A stretch of DNA of 64,000 bases from Campylobacter anatolicus (GTDB lineage Bacteria > Campylobacterota > Campylobacteria > Campylobacterales > Campylobacteraceae). The stretch is taken from positions 372,001 to 436,000 of the forward strand of contig NZ_JAGSSY010000001.1 in NCBI RefSeq assembly GCF_018145655.1, written 5' to 3'. This document shows, piece by piece, positions 1 through 8,560 of this stretch. Both the position numbers and the translations under genes were made by a program. The notes under the pieces are model-generated. The model was not told the origin of the DNA. It ran no database searches and saw only the letters and a program-made list of their open reading frames with translations. How positions within the stretch are numbered: the first letter of the stretch is position 1; every line of letters begins with the position of its first letter.

Positions 1-1306
1 CTGCTAAAGTGCCAGAAAGAGCATATCCTGCAGCATTTGCAAGATAAAATATGCCAAATATAAGTCCTAAAAATCGCCTTGGCGAGAGTTTACCCACGAG
101 CGAAAAACCAATGGGAGAGACTAACATCTCAGCACAAGTTTGCATAAAATAAAGTAGTATAAGCCACTTTATGCTAAGTAAATTAGTCCCAAGTCCACTC
201 ACTCCATAAGCGATAATAGCGTAGCTAAGTCCCATCAACACAAGTCCAAACGCTTGTTTGTCTAAATTTGAAACACTCTTTTTTTGTCTATCTAAATAAC
301 TCCAAAACGCAGCAAATGGCAAAGATAAAATCAACACAAAAAGCGGGTTAAACATCTGCACCATCGCAGCAGGAACATTAAATCCGAGCAAATTTCTATC
401 TGTTTGATTATTTGCTATAAACGTGAGAGATGACCCAGCTTGTTCAAAAGTCGCCCAAAAAAAGATGATAAAAAACGCACTTATAAATATAGTAACCACA
501 TCACCTCTCTCGGCACGGCTTAAGTTCTTATCAAGCAATACATACGTCGCTAAACTAATGCCAATAGCGTATATGAGTGGATAGAGATATGTTTTTATCA
601 AATTTCCACTCGCAAAGTAGACAAGAGTGATAAAAACCACTGCAAAAATACCCACGCAAATGACTAAATTTCGACTATCTATCGTTAAACTCATACTTTT
701 TTCACGCACAACTTTTAAATGACGCTCACTAAATTTTAAATATATAATAAGTCCTATCAGCATAGCAAAAAATGCCGCTAAAAAGCCCCACTTAAAGGCA
801 CTGATATCGCGGACACCATCTACCACGACATCGGCGAAGAAAGGCACTATAAAGACACCAAGCAATACGCCCAAATTTAGAAAAAAATAGTATGTTGAAA
901 ACACCGCATCAAATTTAGAAGACTCATCGATACTAGAGCTTAAAAGTGCCATAATACTTGGCTTAAAAAAACCATTACCGCATATCATAAACACCGCTGC
1001 TATAAGACTAAGAGTACGTTCAAATCCCTCTCCACACGCAGCTACAAAAAATACAAGCTGAGCCATACTAAGTAAAATTGCACCGATGATAATACTCGCA
1101 TTGTAGCTTAAAATGCGATCAGCTAAAGCACCTCCCACGATAGGCGTAAGATAGCTAAGAGCCAAAAATGCACCATAATATATCGCCGCGTCCGTCTCAC
1201 TAAGTCCTAAAAAATGCACCATAAATAGCGAAAATATCGCCCTTAGTCCATAAAAGTTAAACTTCTCCCACATCTCCGTGCTAAACAGCACCCATACCTT
1301 TTTCAT
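1..1306 (-). CDS. POT/PTR family di-/tripeptide transporter, partial (C-terminus outside window)
   Basis: The minus strand is open from an ATG at 1306-1304 to the window edge, giving about 434 residues with no stop. The start MKKVWVLFSTEMWEKFNFYGLRA contains the proton-dependent oligopeptide transporter signature (E-x-x-E-[KR]-F-x-[FY]-Y-G type), and the rest is a chain of hydrophobic segments typical of 12-14 TM POT carriers. The family imports di- and tripeptides with protons, a useful trait in an amino-acid-using Campylobacter. The ATG directly follows the stop of the bioA remnant (1307-1309), so it was probably cotranscribed with the biotin genes. Only the C-terminal end is missing. Substrate is inferred from family only. 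Confidence 0.85.
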   Translation of the reverse strand, partial: MKKVWVLFSTEMWEKFNFYGLRAIFSLFMVHFLGLSETDAAIYYGAFLALSYLTPIVGGALADRILSYNASIIIGAILLSMAQLVFFVAACGEGFERTLSLIAAVFMICGNGFFKPSIMALLSSSIDESSKFDAVFSTYYFFLNLGVLLGVFIVPFFADVVVDGVRDISAFKWGFLAAFFAMLIGLIIYLKFSERHLKVVREKSMSLTIDSRNLVICVGIFAVVFITLVYFASGNLIKTYLYPLIYAIGISLATYVLLDKNLSRAERGDVVTIFISAFFIIFFWATFEQAGSSLTFIANNQTDRNLLGFNVPAAMVQMFNPLFVLILSLPFAAFWSYLDRQKKSVSNLDKQAFGLVLMGLSYAIIAYGVSGLGTNLLSIKWLILLYFMQTCAEMLVSPIGFSLVGKLSPRRFLGLIFGIFYLANAAGYALSGTLA

Positions 1307-1973
1307 TCACTCTCCTAAAATCTCAATAACACACTCACAGCATATCTTTACCGCTCTTTCACAGGTAAGCTCATCAATAATAAGCGGTGGATTAAAGCAT
1401 ATGACATTACCTAAAGGACGCAGTATTAGCCCCTTTTGTAACGCCTTTTTATAAATTTGATAACCTACTCTAAGCCCTGCGTCAAAACTCTCTTTACTAC
1501 CTTTATCCTTAACTAGCTCAATAGCATTTATAAGGCTCAAACTTCTAATCTCCGACATTTTTATACTCTTTTAAAGCAAAATTTAAAAGCTCATTTAGCC
1601 TTTTAGCACGAATTACTACTACTTTTAAAATCTCACCACTTTCAAGCTGAGCTAAAACACCAAGAGCTGCTACACAACCAAGAGGGGTTACCGCTATAAG
1701 TATGTGAGTGCATAAATGCCTTGCTCTCATTATAAGGTGCATAAAATGAGTCATAAATTTTTGTCGTACAGCGGTGATAACCATCGGCATAAAGCCACCC
1801 GTTAGCCCCTTTGAAAGCGTCATAATATCAGGCACAATCCCAGCATAATCACAAGCAAAAAGTCGCCCGGTGCGACCAAAACCAGTAGCAATCTCATCAG
1901 CGATAAGCAACACATTGCTCTTATCACAAAACGTCCTTAGTTTTTTTAGGTATATACTAGGATAAATTTTCAT
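1307..1973 (-). pseudogene. bioA: bioA 3' fragment (adenosylmethionine-8-amino-7-oxononanoate aminotransferase), frameshifted
   Basis: This is the C-terminal half of the biotin-pathway aminotransferase. It begins at MKIYPSIYLKKLRTFCDK, continues through VLLIADEIATGFGRTGRLFACDYAGIVPDIMTLSKGLTGG (the PLP-lysine region) and ends with GLILRPLGNVICFNPPLIID. Reading it needs at least three frame changes. Around 1695-1770 the expected IYDSFYAPYNESKAFMHSHTYSGNP lies in a different frame from the segments on either side. Around 1550 the frame shifts again, so the last 80 residues form a separate frame starting MSEIRSLSLINAIELV. The 5' half is at 3230-3901, separated by glycosyltransferase DNA. The gene cannot make a working enzyme as read. 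Confidence 0.85.
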
Positions 1974-2284
1974 AACAATTGATATAAATTTATCTATTAT
2001 TCCTCTTTTTATAACTAAACCACCATCAGCCAATAAAACAACTGGCTTATTTTCTTTTTTAAACTTATATTTAGCATACATAGCTAATACTTATTACCGT
2101 AATCAGCATTAAGTAAAATATCATATTCTTTACTTGCTTTATCTATTTTGCAGATAGCTTTTTTATCTAAATATTCAACATCAAAAGTATTAAAGTTTAT
2201 ATTGTACCAACTATTTTCTCTACCATTTTCTACTCTTTTAACAAATAAAGATTTTAATTTTACTTCTTCACCTATTAAATTCAT
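1974..2284 (-). pseudogene. Fragment of a GT4-type glycosyltransferase, broken by a stop/frameshift
   Basis: A 66-codon frame starting at 2284 (MNLIGEEVKLKSLFVKRVENG) ends ...YDILLNADYGNKY at a stop. A second frame continues at once from 2081 with YAKYKFKKENKPVVLLADGG. Joined, they resemble the N-terminal domain of GT4 sugar transferases, with a basic segment, then a REDSWY-like motif (here RENSWYN), then a K-P-V-V-L-x-A-D-G-G strand-loop. The C-terminal catalytic half is absent because the sequence runs into bioA at about 1973. A ribosome-binding site (AAGGA) precedes the 2284 ATG. The family call rests on pattern memory and is moderate. Confidence 0.45.
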
Positions 2285-2340
2285 TAAATTAATCCTTATA
2301 TTGTGAAGGGATATTTGAAATAAAGCATACTTTAATCATT

Positions 2341-3147
2341 TTAATAATCTTTTCTCTTTTTTAAATTATACCTTATTTTATTTGGCAACAAGGAAACTAA
2401 TAAAGTTTTTAAATAAAACAAATCATAATAAAAAGGTTTTTTTAATTTTTTTCTATAATATCTTCTTAAATCAACTGCAATTTTAACTGACTGATATGTT
2501 CTTTTTTTATAATCTTTAAGTGTTTCATGATATTTAATTAAAGACTCATCTAAATTATAACCTTTAAATCCATTAATAAAAAATCTATACCATAAATCTA
2601 AATCTTCGCATCTATGACATCTGCTACTTGTATCATAACCATTTAAAAACTGCAATACATCTTTTTTAATTAATATTGTAGGATGATGAAAAGCATAAAA
2701 ACCATTTAGTAAAGTATTTATATCAGGATTTAAAACTATTTTTCTTACAGAAGTAACCTTAGATCCATCAAAAACATCTATATAAGAGCCAACACAATCA
2801 ATATCTGTATTTTCTTCTAAAAATTTCACTTGCTTTTCTAATCTAAATTCATAACAAACATCATCATCATCAATTCTTGCGATATATCTTCCACTAGCTA
2901 ATTTTAAGCATTTATTTAATGCTATAGCAAGCCCCCCCCCTAAAGAGTTTTCATTATGAATAACTTTAAATATATTAGGATACTTAAGTTTATAGTCGTT
3001 TAATATATTAGCTGTATCATCATTAGAAGCATCATTACATACTATAATTTCATAATCTTTATATGTTTGATTAAGTATGCTTAAAAAACAATCATGAAGT
3101 TTTAAAGAACCATTGTGAGTCCCAATTATAAAAGATACCTTAGCCAT
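2341..3147 (-). CDS. Family 2 glycosyltransferase, phase-variable G tract
   Basis: A 268-residue GT2 (GT-A fold) enzyme. It opens MAKVSFIIGTHNGSLKLHDCFLSILNQTYKDYEIIVCNDASNDDT, the nucleotide-sugar-binding Rossmann-like start. It continues with GRYIARIDDDDVC, the DxD metal site at about residues 92-95, and HRCEDLDLWYR, the acceptor-side ED motif. It would add a sugar to a surface glycan such as LOS, capsule or a glycoprotein; the sugar is unknown. The coding strand has nine consecutive G at 2940-2932, encoding Gly-Gly-Gly within LGGGLAIAL. Slippage by one G would truncate the protein near residue 70. With nine G the frame is intact (ON). The gene sits inside the broken bioA, has its own AAGGAT ribosome-binding site, and may use the bio promoter. 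Confidence 0.9.
   Translation of the reverse strand: MAKVSFIIGTHNGSLKLHDCFLSILNQTYKDYEIIVCNDASNDDTANILNDYKLKYPNIFKVIHNENSLGGGLAIALNKCLKLASGRYIARIDDDDVCYEFRLEKQVKFLEENTDIDCVGSYIDVFDGSKVTSVRKIVLNPDINTLLNGFYAFHHPTILIKKDVLQFLNGYDTSSRCHRCEDLDLWYRFFINGFKGYNLDESLIKYHETLKDYKKRTYQSVKIAVDLRRYYRKKLKKPFYYDLFYLKTLLVSLLPNKIRYNLKKRKDY
2932..2940 (-). repeat. Homopolymeric G9 tract (C9 on plus strand) in glycosyltransferase
   Basis: Nine C on the plus strand, read as three GGG glycine codons in the GT2 gene. Runs of 8 or more G/C are rare in AT-rich Campylobacter DNA and are the standard slipped-strand phase-variation element for surface-glycan genes. The present length keeps the frame open. Confidence 0.85.
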
Positions 3148-3229
3148 ATTAAAATCCTTATGTATTTTCTTTCATAAATAATATTATAATTATCATAAGT
3201 ATTATTCTTAAATTTAAAAGAGATGAGTA

Positions 3230-3901
3230 ATTTCCTCCTTGCAACAGTGGCTCAACAATGACAGCAACAGTCTCATCCGAGAATTTAGTAAAAGCCTCCT
3301 TAGCATAGATAAAACACTCAGCTTGACAAGTTTCACAACATTTACCAAACTCACAGCGGTAGCAATCAAGTGCTTTTGTATGCATCAAATCCATTAACAT
3401 TGGTCGGTAAATTTTATAGTAAAGATCCATCGCACCAACCGATAAAGCTCCGATCGTCTCGCCGTGATAGACATCGATTAAGCACATAAAGCGTGTTTTT
3501 TGAAGCTTTATCGTTTGGTAATGATACCAAAATGCCATCTTTAACACACACTCAACCGCTGCCAAACCGTTATCTGAAAAGTTAAATTTCACTAATCCAG
3601 CTAGTAAAATCTCAGCTAGTTTCATGGCTAAATTTATCGCTAGTTCGTGAGTAAAATTTGCAAATATAACGTGTTCTAGTGTATCAAGCTGAGCCTTGAT
3701 ATTTTCGATGATTTGCTCGTTTGTGTGTCCTAGTAAGTTGCACCACCACGAGCTTATGATATCGATATACTCTTTGCCATTTTCATCATACAAAAATACG
3801 TTCTTGTCACTCTTTATAACGATAGATGGAAAATCTTCATAGTCCTTCATCTGTAAACAAGGATGCCAGATATGCTTTAAATCAAGTTGAGATAGTGTCA
3901 T
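3230..3901 (-). pseudogene. bioA: bioA 5' fragment
   Basis: N-terminal half of BioA from ATG 3901: MTLSQLDLKHIWHPCLQMKDYEDFP, IDIISSWWCNLLGHTNEQI (the substrate-binding WW-N segment), DVYHGETIGALSVG, and ETVAVIVEPLLQGGN, where homology stops. The last roughly 20 residues of the open frame (YSSLLNLRIILMIIIILF) come from the inserted DNA. Some interior segments are also drifted, for example LLAGLVKFNFSDNGLAAVECVLKMAFWYH, where intact enzymes have a F-[FY]-S-D-[ND]-G-S-T-[AS]-x-E-[AV]-A-x-K-M motif. It starts four bases after the bioD stop, so the two were cotranscribed. Loss of function is certain unless a second bioA exists elsewhere. Confidence 0.88.
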
Positions 3902-3904
3902 TTC

Positions 3905-4609
3905 TCACTCATATAAATTTATTAAATTTTCTATACTTAAATCTAATTTAATAGCTCCATGTGTAACGCACTCAAGCACCTTTACGCCACTTAAATGCTC
4001 TATCATCGCAGCGTTATTTTGGTGTATTAAATTTTCTGGCTCATAATTATTTAATATGATACCTTTTACATTGATATTTTGATCTTTTAAGTATCTTATT
4101 GTTAAAACAGTAGAATTTATCGCTCCAAGCCCTGAATTTGCAACTACTATAACACTTAAATTTAAAAATTTAATAACATCTGTTAGCATTATCTTTTGCG
4201 AGTCGTATCTTAGCGGACATATCACCCCACCAGCACCTTCAACACTTATAAACTCACAATTTTTACTAAGCTCATCAAATTTATCTTTTATAGCTTTAAG
4301 TGTTGGTGCGTTGCCTTCTATTTGGGCTGATAAATGCGGCGAGTAGGCGTTTTCATAAGCATAAGCGTTTATAAAACGAGCTGATTTATTATTAAATTTA
4401 TTAGCTGCATTTTCACTTACGAATTTACGCACAAACTCCACATCAGCCACCGACAACGTGCCGTCTGCAAAGCGAATGTTTCCACTTGCAACTGGCTTAA
4501 AATATCCATGACTTAGCAAATTTTCTATAAATTTTTTAGCTATTAATGCACTCACGTAAGTTTTACCAACGTCTGTTCCTGTGCCGACAATAAATAAATT
4601 TTTGCTCAT
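3905..4609 (-). CDS. bioD: Dethiobiotin synthetase
   Basis: BioD makes dethiobiotin from 7,8-diaminononanoate, CO2 and ATP in the cytosol. The N-terminus MSKNLFIVGTGTDVGKTYVSALIAKKF carries the P-loop variant G-T-x-T-D-V-G-K-T, and FISVEGAGGVICPL is the conserved EGAGG motif. I take the ATG at 4609 as the start because the P-loop is then 8 residues in, as in the family; an upstream in-frame start at 4648 only adds unlike residues. Length 234 aa is normal. The immediately downstream bioA is broken, so the supply of its substrate is doubtful. Confidence 0.93.
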   Translation of the reverse strand: MSKNLFIVGTGTDVGKTYVSALIAKKFIENLLSHGYFKPVASGNIRFADGTLSVADVEFVRKFVSENAANKFNNKSARFINAYAYENAYSPHLSAQIEGNAPTLKAIKDKFDELSKNCEFISVEGAGGVICPLRYDSQKIMLTDVIKFLNLSVIVVANSGLGAINSTVLTIRYLKDQNINVKGIILNNYEPENLIHQNNAAMIEHLSGVKVLECVTHGAIKLDLSIENLINLYE

Positions 4610-4685
4610 AATCTCCCCCAAAAAGCACATTTTACCAAAGACTAACAAAAGCTATGATAAAATAAATCTTTTAAAAAGGATAAAA

Positions 4686-5465
4686 TTGAAAGAAATTTTG
4701 ATAACAAATGACGATGGATTTGAGGCAAAAGGACTAAGCGAACTAGCTAACGCACTAAGAGAGCTGCCAAATTTAAATGTAACGATAGTCGCTCCAAGTA
4801 GCGAAAAATCAGCCTGTGCACACTCGCTGACGCTAACAAAACCACTACGTTTTATAAAAATAGATGATGGCTTTTTTAAGCTTGATGACGCAACGCCTAG
4901 CGACTGTGTGTATCTCGCACTTCACGCACTTTTTAAGCATGAACCAGACCTTATAATCTCTGGCATAAATCACGGAGCAAATTTAGGTGAGGATATAACC
5001 TACTCAGGCACGTGCGGAGCGGCTATGGAGGGAGTTTTGCATGGCATAAAGAGTATTGCATTTTCGCAGTTTTATCAAAATGACAGCATAGACAGGCTCG
5101 GCTTTGACCTTGCAAAAGATGTAGTAAAAGCTATCACACAAAAGGTGCTAAGTGGTGAGATAGACCTACCTGAACGCGAATTTTTAAACGTAAATATTCC
5201 TGCCGTTTCACGCAAAGACTTCAAAGGCTTTGCTGTTGTGCCTGCCGGTAAACGCACCTACGCTACTCACGCTACACTCAATCGCAACCCACGTGGAGTG
5301 GAGTATTACTGGCTGGGTGTGGCTTCACTTGATTATGAAAAAGGGGAAAGTAGCGACATCAGTGTGGTAAATGAGGGTTTTGCAAGCATTACACCCATAC
5401 AGCTAAATATGACCGCTCGTGCAACATTAAAGACGCTAAAAAAGAGGCTAGAATGCAAAATTTAA
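4686..5465 (+). CDS. surE: 5'/3'-nucleotidase SurE
   Basis: Metal-dependent nucleoside-5'-phosphatase of the SurE family. The N-terminus KEILITNDDGFEAKGL contains the DD metal-binding pair and the N-D-D-G motif. SGINHGANLGEDITYSGTCGAAMEG carries the conserved NxGxN-like and YSGTVGAAMEG loops. I choose a TTG start at 4686 because an AAAAGGA ribosome-binding site lies 6-12 bases upstream and the protein then begins LKEILITNDDG as expected; the ORF upstream of it overlaps bioD and is unlike the family. 259 aa is the usual length. It overlaps tcdA by 13 bases. Confidence 0.93.
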   Translation: MKEILITNDDGFEAKGLSELANALRELPNLNVTIVAPSSEKSACAHSLTLTKPLRFIKIDDGFFKLDDATPSDCVYLALHALFKHEPDLIISGINHGANLGEDITYSGTCGAAMEGVLHGIKSIAFSQFYQNDSIDRLGFDLAKDVVKAITQKVLSGEIDLPEREFLNVNIPAVSRKDFKGFAVVPAGKRTYATHATLNRNPRGVEYYWLGVASLDYEKGESSDISVVNEGFASITPIQLNMTARATLKTLKKRLECKI

Positions 5466-6124
5466 ATCAAAATTTAGAAAAAAATCGCTTCACAAGAGTA
5501 CAGTGGCTATTTGGTAATGAGAAATTCGCAACACTTCAAAACGCAAAAGTACTAGTTTGTGGCGTAGGTGGCGTGGGTGGTATGTGTGTTGATGCTCTGG
5601 CTAGAACCGGGGTAGGTTCTATCACCATAATAGATAAAGATATCTTTGACATAACTAATCAAAATCGCCAAATTTACAGCGAAAATGTGGGAGCAGTAAA
5701 GGTAAATGAGTTTGCCAAAATTTATCCAAATGTAACACCGATATATGAACTTATCACGCCTGAGTTTGTAGATAGCTTTGACTTTGAACCCTTTGATCTT
5801 ATAATTGACGCTATAGATGACATACCCGCAAAAGTAGCTTTGGCTAAAAAATACTCTCATAAGCTCATCAGCTCAATGGGCGGTGCAAAACGCTTTGATC
5901 CAAGCAAAATCCGCGTAACTTCTATCTGGAAAACAAGTGTCGATCCACTCGCTCGTAAGTTTCGTTATGAGCTAAAACAAGCTAAGTTTGATGGCGATTT
6001 TAGCGTAGTTTTCTCAACCGAAGCACCAAGCTGCAAACCACTTGGTAGTTTTATGGGGGTAACGGCAGTTTTTGGGCTAAATTTAGCCGCACTTGCTGTG
6101 AAAAAACTATGCGATATAAGGTGA
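5453..6124 (+). CDS. tcdA: tRNA threonylcarbamoyladenosine dehydratase (TcdA/CsdL, ThiF-E1 family)
   Basis: E1-like enzyme that uses ATP to cyclise t6A37 in tRNA to ct6A. Motifs: VLVCGVGGVGGMCVDALARTGVGSITIIDKDIFDITNQNRQ (ATP-binding GxGxxG and the N-R arginine finger), DLIIDAIDDIPAK, and the VFSTEAPSCKPLGSFMGVTAVFG end typical of TcdA rather than ThiF or MoeB. There is no CxxC zinc pair of the ThiF type. At 223 aa it is slightly shorter than the E. coli enzyme, as in other Campylobacterota. Translation overlaps surE, suggesting coupling. Confidence 0.88.
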   Translation: MQNLNQNLEKNRFTRVQWLFGNEKFATLQNAKVLVCGVGGVGGMCVDALARTGVGSITIIDKDIFDITNQNRQIYSENVGAVKVNEFAKIYPNVTPIYELITPEFVDSFDFEPFDLIIDAIDDIPAKVALAKKYSHKLISSMGGAKRFDPSKIRVTSIWKTSVDPLARKFRYELKQAKFDGDFSVVFSTEAPSCKPLGSFMGVTAVFGLNLAALAVKKLCDIR

Positions 6125-6247
6125 TTTGGGATTGTTAGTAACGTTGTTTGTATAAATTTATAGATATTAAAAAATTTAAGTAATGTTTAATACGCTTTTT
6201 TATAGTATAAAAACCACAAAATTTAAGCTAAATTTAAAGGATAATCT

Positions 6248-7297
6248 ATGATAAGAGCAGGTATCATCGGAGCAACAGGATACGCCGGACAGCAGCTACT
6301 TTGGATACTAAACGCTCATAAAAAAGTTGAGCTTAAATTTATCTCATCGCACTCATTTTCAAATGAATATGTAAGTGAAATTTATAAAAATTATAAGAAA
6401 TACTTTGAAAGAAAGCTCGTTTCACAAGATGAGGCAGAGAGTAAATTTAGTGATATAGATGTGCTATTTTTAGCCCTGCCACATGGACTTTCAGAAAATT
6501 TAGCTAAAAAGGCACTTAATAGTGGTGTAAAAGTAATCGACTTAGGAGCTGACTTTCGCCTAGATAGCTCAGAGCTTTATGAGAGCTGGTATGGTGTAAA
6601 ACACAACTATCCACACATTAATCAAGTAGCAGTCTATGGTCTGCCTGAAATTTATACAGATCGCATCAAAAAGGCTGAGCTTATCGCCTCTCCTGGGTGC
6701 TATCCAACATCAGCGATACTTGGTGTTGCACCACTTTTAAGGGGAGGTATCACTAAAACAGATCGCATAATCATAGATGCAAAATCAGGTGTGAGCGGAG
6801 CTGGTAGAAGTGCGAAAGTAGAGCTATTATATACCGAAGTAAACGAGAATTTTAAAGCATATAACGTACTAAAACACCGCCATACACCAGAGATAAAGCA
6901 AGAGATGGATAAACTAAGCAAGAGTGATATAAATTTGATATTTACACCACACCTTTTGCCAATAAATCGTGGCATACTCTCAACGATATATCTGCAAGTA
7001 AAAGATGAGCTAAAAAGCACGATGACGCAGGAAAAAATTTATAAAATTTATGATGAGTTTTACGCAGATAGCTACTTTGTGCGTATCACTCGTGATCTGC
7101 CAGAGATAAAAAATGTCAAAAATAGTAATATCTGCGAGATAGGGCTACGTTATAATGAGCAAAGTGGAGATCTAATCGTCATCTCAGTGATAGATAACCT
7201 CATAAAGGGTGCTGGTGGGCAGGCTGTGCAGAGTATGAACCTGATGTTTGGGCTAAGCCAAAGTGATGGGCTTGAGTTTTTATCAATGTATACTTAG
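6248..7297 (+). CDS. argC: N-acetyl-gamma-glutamyl-phosphate reductase
   Basis: Third step of arginine synthesis: NADPH-dependent reduction of N-acetylglutamyl phosphate to the semialdehyde. MIRAGIIGATGYAGQQLLWIL is the dinucleotide-binding start, and ASPGCYPTSAILG carries the catalytic cysteine. HRHTPEI supplies the histidine that polarises the substrate. 349 aa is full length. It is the first gene of argCJBD, and an AAAGGA site lies just before the ATG. The 120-base upstream region is AT-rich and should hold the operon promoter. Confidence 0.96.
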   Translation: MIRAGIIGATGYAGQQLLWILNAHKKVELKFISSHSFSNEYVSEIYKNYKKYFERKLVSQDEAESKFSDIDVLFLALPHGLSENLAKKALNSGVKVIDLGADFRLDSSELYESWYGVKHNYPHINQVAVYGLPEIYTDRIKKAELIASPGCYPTSAILGVAPLLRGGITKTDRIIIDAKSGVSGAGRSAKVELLYTEVNENFKAYNVLKHRHTPEIKQEMDKLSKSDINLIFTPHLLPINRGILSTIYLQVKDELKSTMTQEKIYKIYDEFYADSYFVRITRDLPEIKNVKNSNICEIGLRYNEQSGDLIVISVIDNLIKGAGGQAVQSMNLMFGLSQSDGLEFLSMYT

Positions 7298-7314
7298 TGA
7301 GCGAAGGAGAGATA

Positions 7315-8541
7315 ATGGAAATTTTAAAAAATGCAAGTATAACAGACGTTCGTGGTATACGTGCCGCAGGTATCGCAGCAGGGCTTAAAAAAAGTGGCAA
7401 AAAAGACTTGGCATTAATTTATAGTGAGATCCCAGCAGTTGCAGCAGCTGTGTTTACTCGTAACCTTGCAAAAGCAGCCCCTATCGTGCTTGATATGGAG
7501 CATATCAAAAATGCAAACACAAGAGCTATCATAATAAATAGCGGTAACGCAAACTCATGCACCGGTGAAGTTGGGCTAAATGACGCAAAGACGATGTGTG
7601 CGAGTGTAGCAGCTAAACTTGGACTAAAAGTAGAAGAGGTACTAGTGCAATCAACTGGCATAATCGGTGTAAATTTAGATATGCCACTAGTTGAAAGCGG
7701 TATAGAAAATATCGTAAATTTAATAAAACAAAATGGGCGTGAGGGAGATGAAGCTGCACGTGCGATAATGACAACTGATACCTTTATGAAAAAAGTATGC
7801 GTGCGAACGAGCATAGACGGTAAAGATGTAATGGTCGCTGGTATTGCAAAAGGTAGCGGTATGATACATCCAGATATGGCGACTATGCTGTCATTTGTAG
7901 TAACTGATGTAAACATAGAAAAAAAGCTATTGCAAAAAATGTTTAGCGAGATAGCAGATAATACATTTAATATGATCTCCGTTGATGGTGACACTAGCAC
8001 AAATGATATGGCATGCATTTTAGCAAATGCAGCGGCAGGAAATACTAAAATAACAAGTGAAAGTAGTGAAAGCTATAATAAATTTAAAGAAGCTGTTTTA
8101 TATGTGAATAAAGAGTTAGCCAAACTAATCGCAAAAGATGGCGAGGGTGCAACAAAACTCATAGAAGTTGTCGTTAAAAACGCAAGAAGCCTAAAAGACG
8201 CTCAAATGGTCGCTAAATCAGTCGTAACATCAAGCTTATTTAAAGCAGCAGTTTTTGGAGCTGATCCAAACTGGGGTCGCATACTTTGTGCAGTGGGATA
8301 CTCAAAGGCTGAGCTTATAATAGAGCGAGTAAATATCTACCTAGCAAATGAAAACACAAAGATACAAGTCGCTGCTGATGGGCGTGGGATAAAATTTGAC
8401 ACTCAAAAAGCAATCAATATACTAAAAGGCGAAAAGGTGGATGTGGTGATAGAGTTAAATGATGGCGAGTTTGACGCCACTGCTTGGGGGTGCGATCTAA
8501 GCTATGACTACGTCAAGATAAACGCCGAATATCATACTTAA
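7315..8541 (+). CDS. argJ: Bifunctional glutamate N-acetyltransferase / amino-acid acetyltransferase
   Basis: ArgJ recycles the acetyl group from N-acetylornithine to glutamate. The self-cleavage site is seen in KGSGMIHPDMATMLSFVVTD, where the T of ATML becomes the N-terminal nucleophile of the beta chain. MISVDGDTSTND and the C-terminal GCDLSYDYVKINAEYHT are also typical. The ATG at 7315 follows GCGAAGGAGA at 7301-7310 and is preferred over an in-frame GTG at 7297 that overlaps the argC stop. 408 aa. The presence of ArgJ fits a cyclic arginine pathway; whether it also does the first acetylation cannot be told from sequence alone. Confidence 0.95.
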   Translation: MEILKNASITDVRGIRAAGIAAGLKKSGKKDLALIYSEIPAVAAAVFTRNLAKAAPIVLDMEHIKNANTRAIIINSGNANSCTGEVGLNDAKTMCASVAAKLGLKVEEVLVQSTGIIGVNLDMPLVESGIENIVNLIKQNGREGDEAARAIMTTDTFMKKVCVRTSIDGKDVMVAGIAKGSGMIHPDMATMLSFVVTDVNIEKKLLQKMFSEIADNTFNMISVDGDTSTNDMACILANAAAGNTKITSESSESYNKFKEAVLYVNKELAKLIAKDGEGATKLIEVVVKNARSLKDAQMVAKSVVTSSLFKAAVFGADPNWGRILCAVGYSKAELIIERVNIYLANENTKIQVAADGRGIKFDTQKAINILKGEKVDVVIELNDGEFDATAWGCDLSYDYVKINAEYHT

Positions 8542-8560
8542 TAAATTAAAAGAGTAAAAA

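Larger units (their letters stand above)
1974..3232 (-). other. Glycosyltransferase cassette inserted into bioA
   Basis: About 1.26 kb separates the two bioA halves. The upstream half stops matching just after IVEPLLQGG and the downstream half resumes at MKIYP, which are adjacent in an intact BioA (LLQGAGGM-IYP). The interval holds a complete GT2 gene and a damaged GT4-like fragment in the same orientation as bioA, and is visibly more AT-rich than the flanks. I see no transposase, inverted ends or clear target duplication. It looks like a piece of a polysaccharide (LOS or capsule) locus brought in by recombination. The borders are accurate to roughly 10 bases. Confidence 0.7.

Noticed and set aside
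4610-4685. Longer surE frame beginning at 4581 and longer bioD frame beginning at 4648
   Set aside because: The added residues are unlike the families and would overlap each other divergently; the chosen starts have ribosome-binding sites and place the N-terminal motifs correctly.
7297-7314. GTG start for argJ
   Set aside because: It overlaps the argC stop, and the ATG at 7315 follows a clear AAGGAGA.
7419-8018. 199-codon frame on the minus strand opposite argJ
   Set aside because: Antisense shadow; argJ is certain from its motifs.
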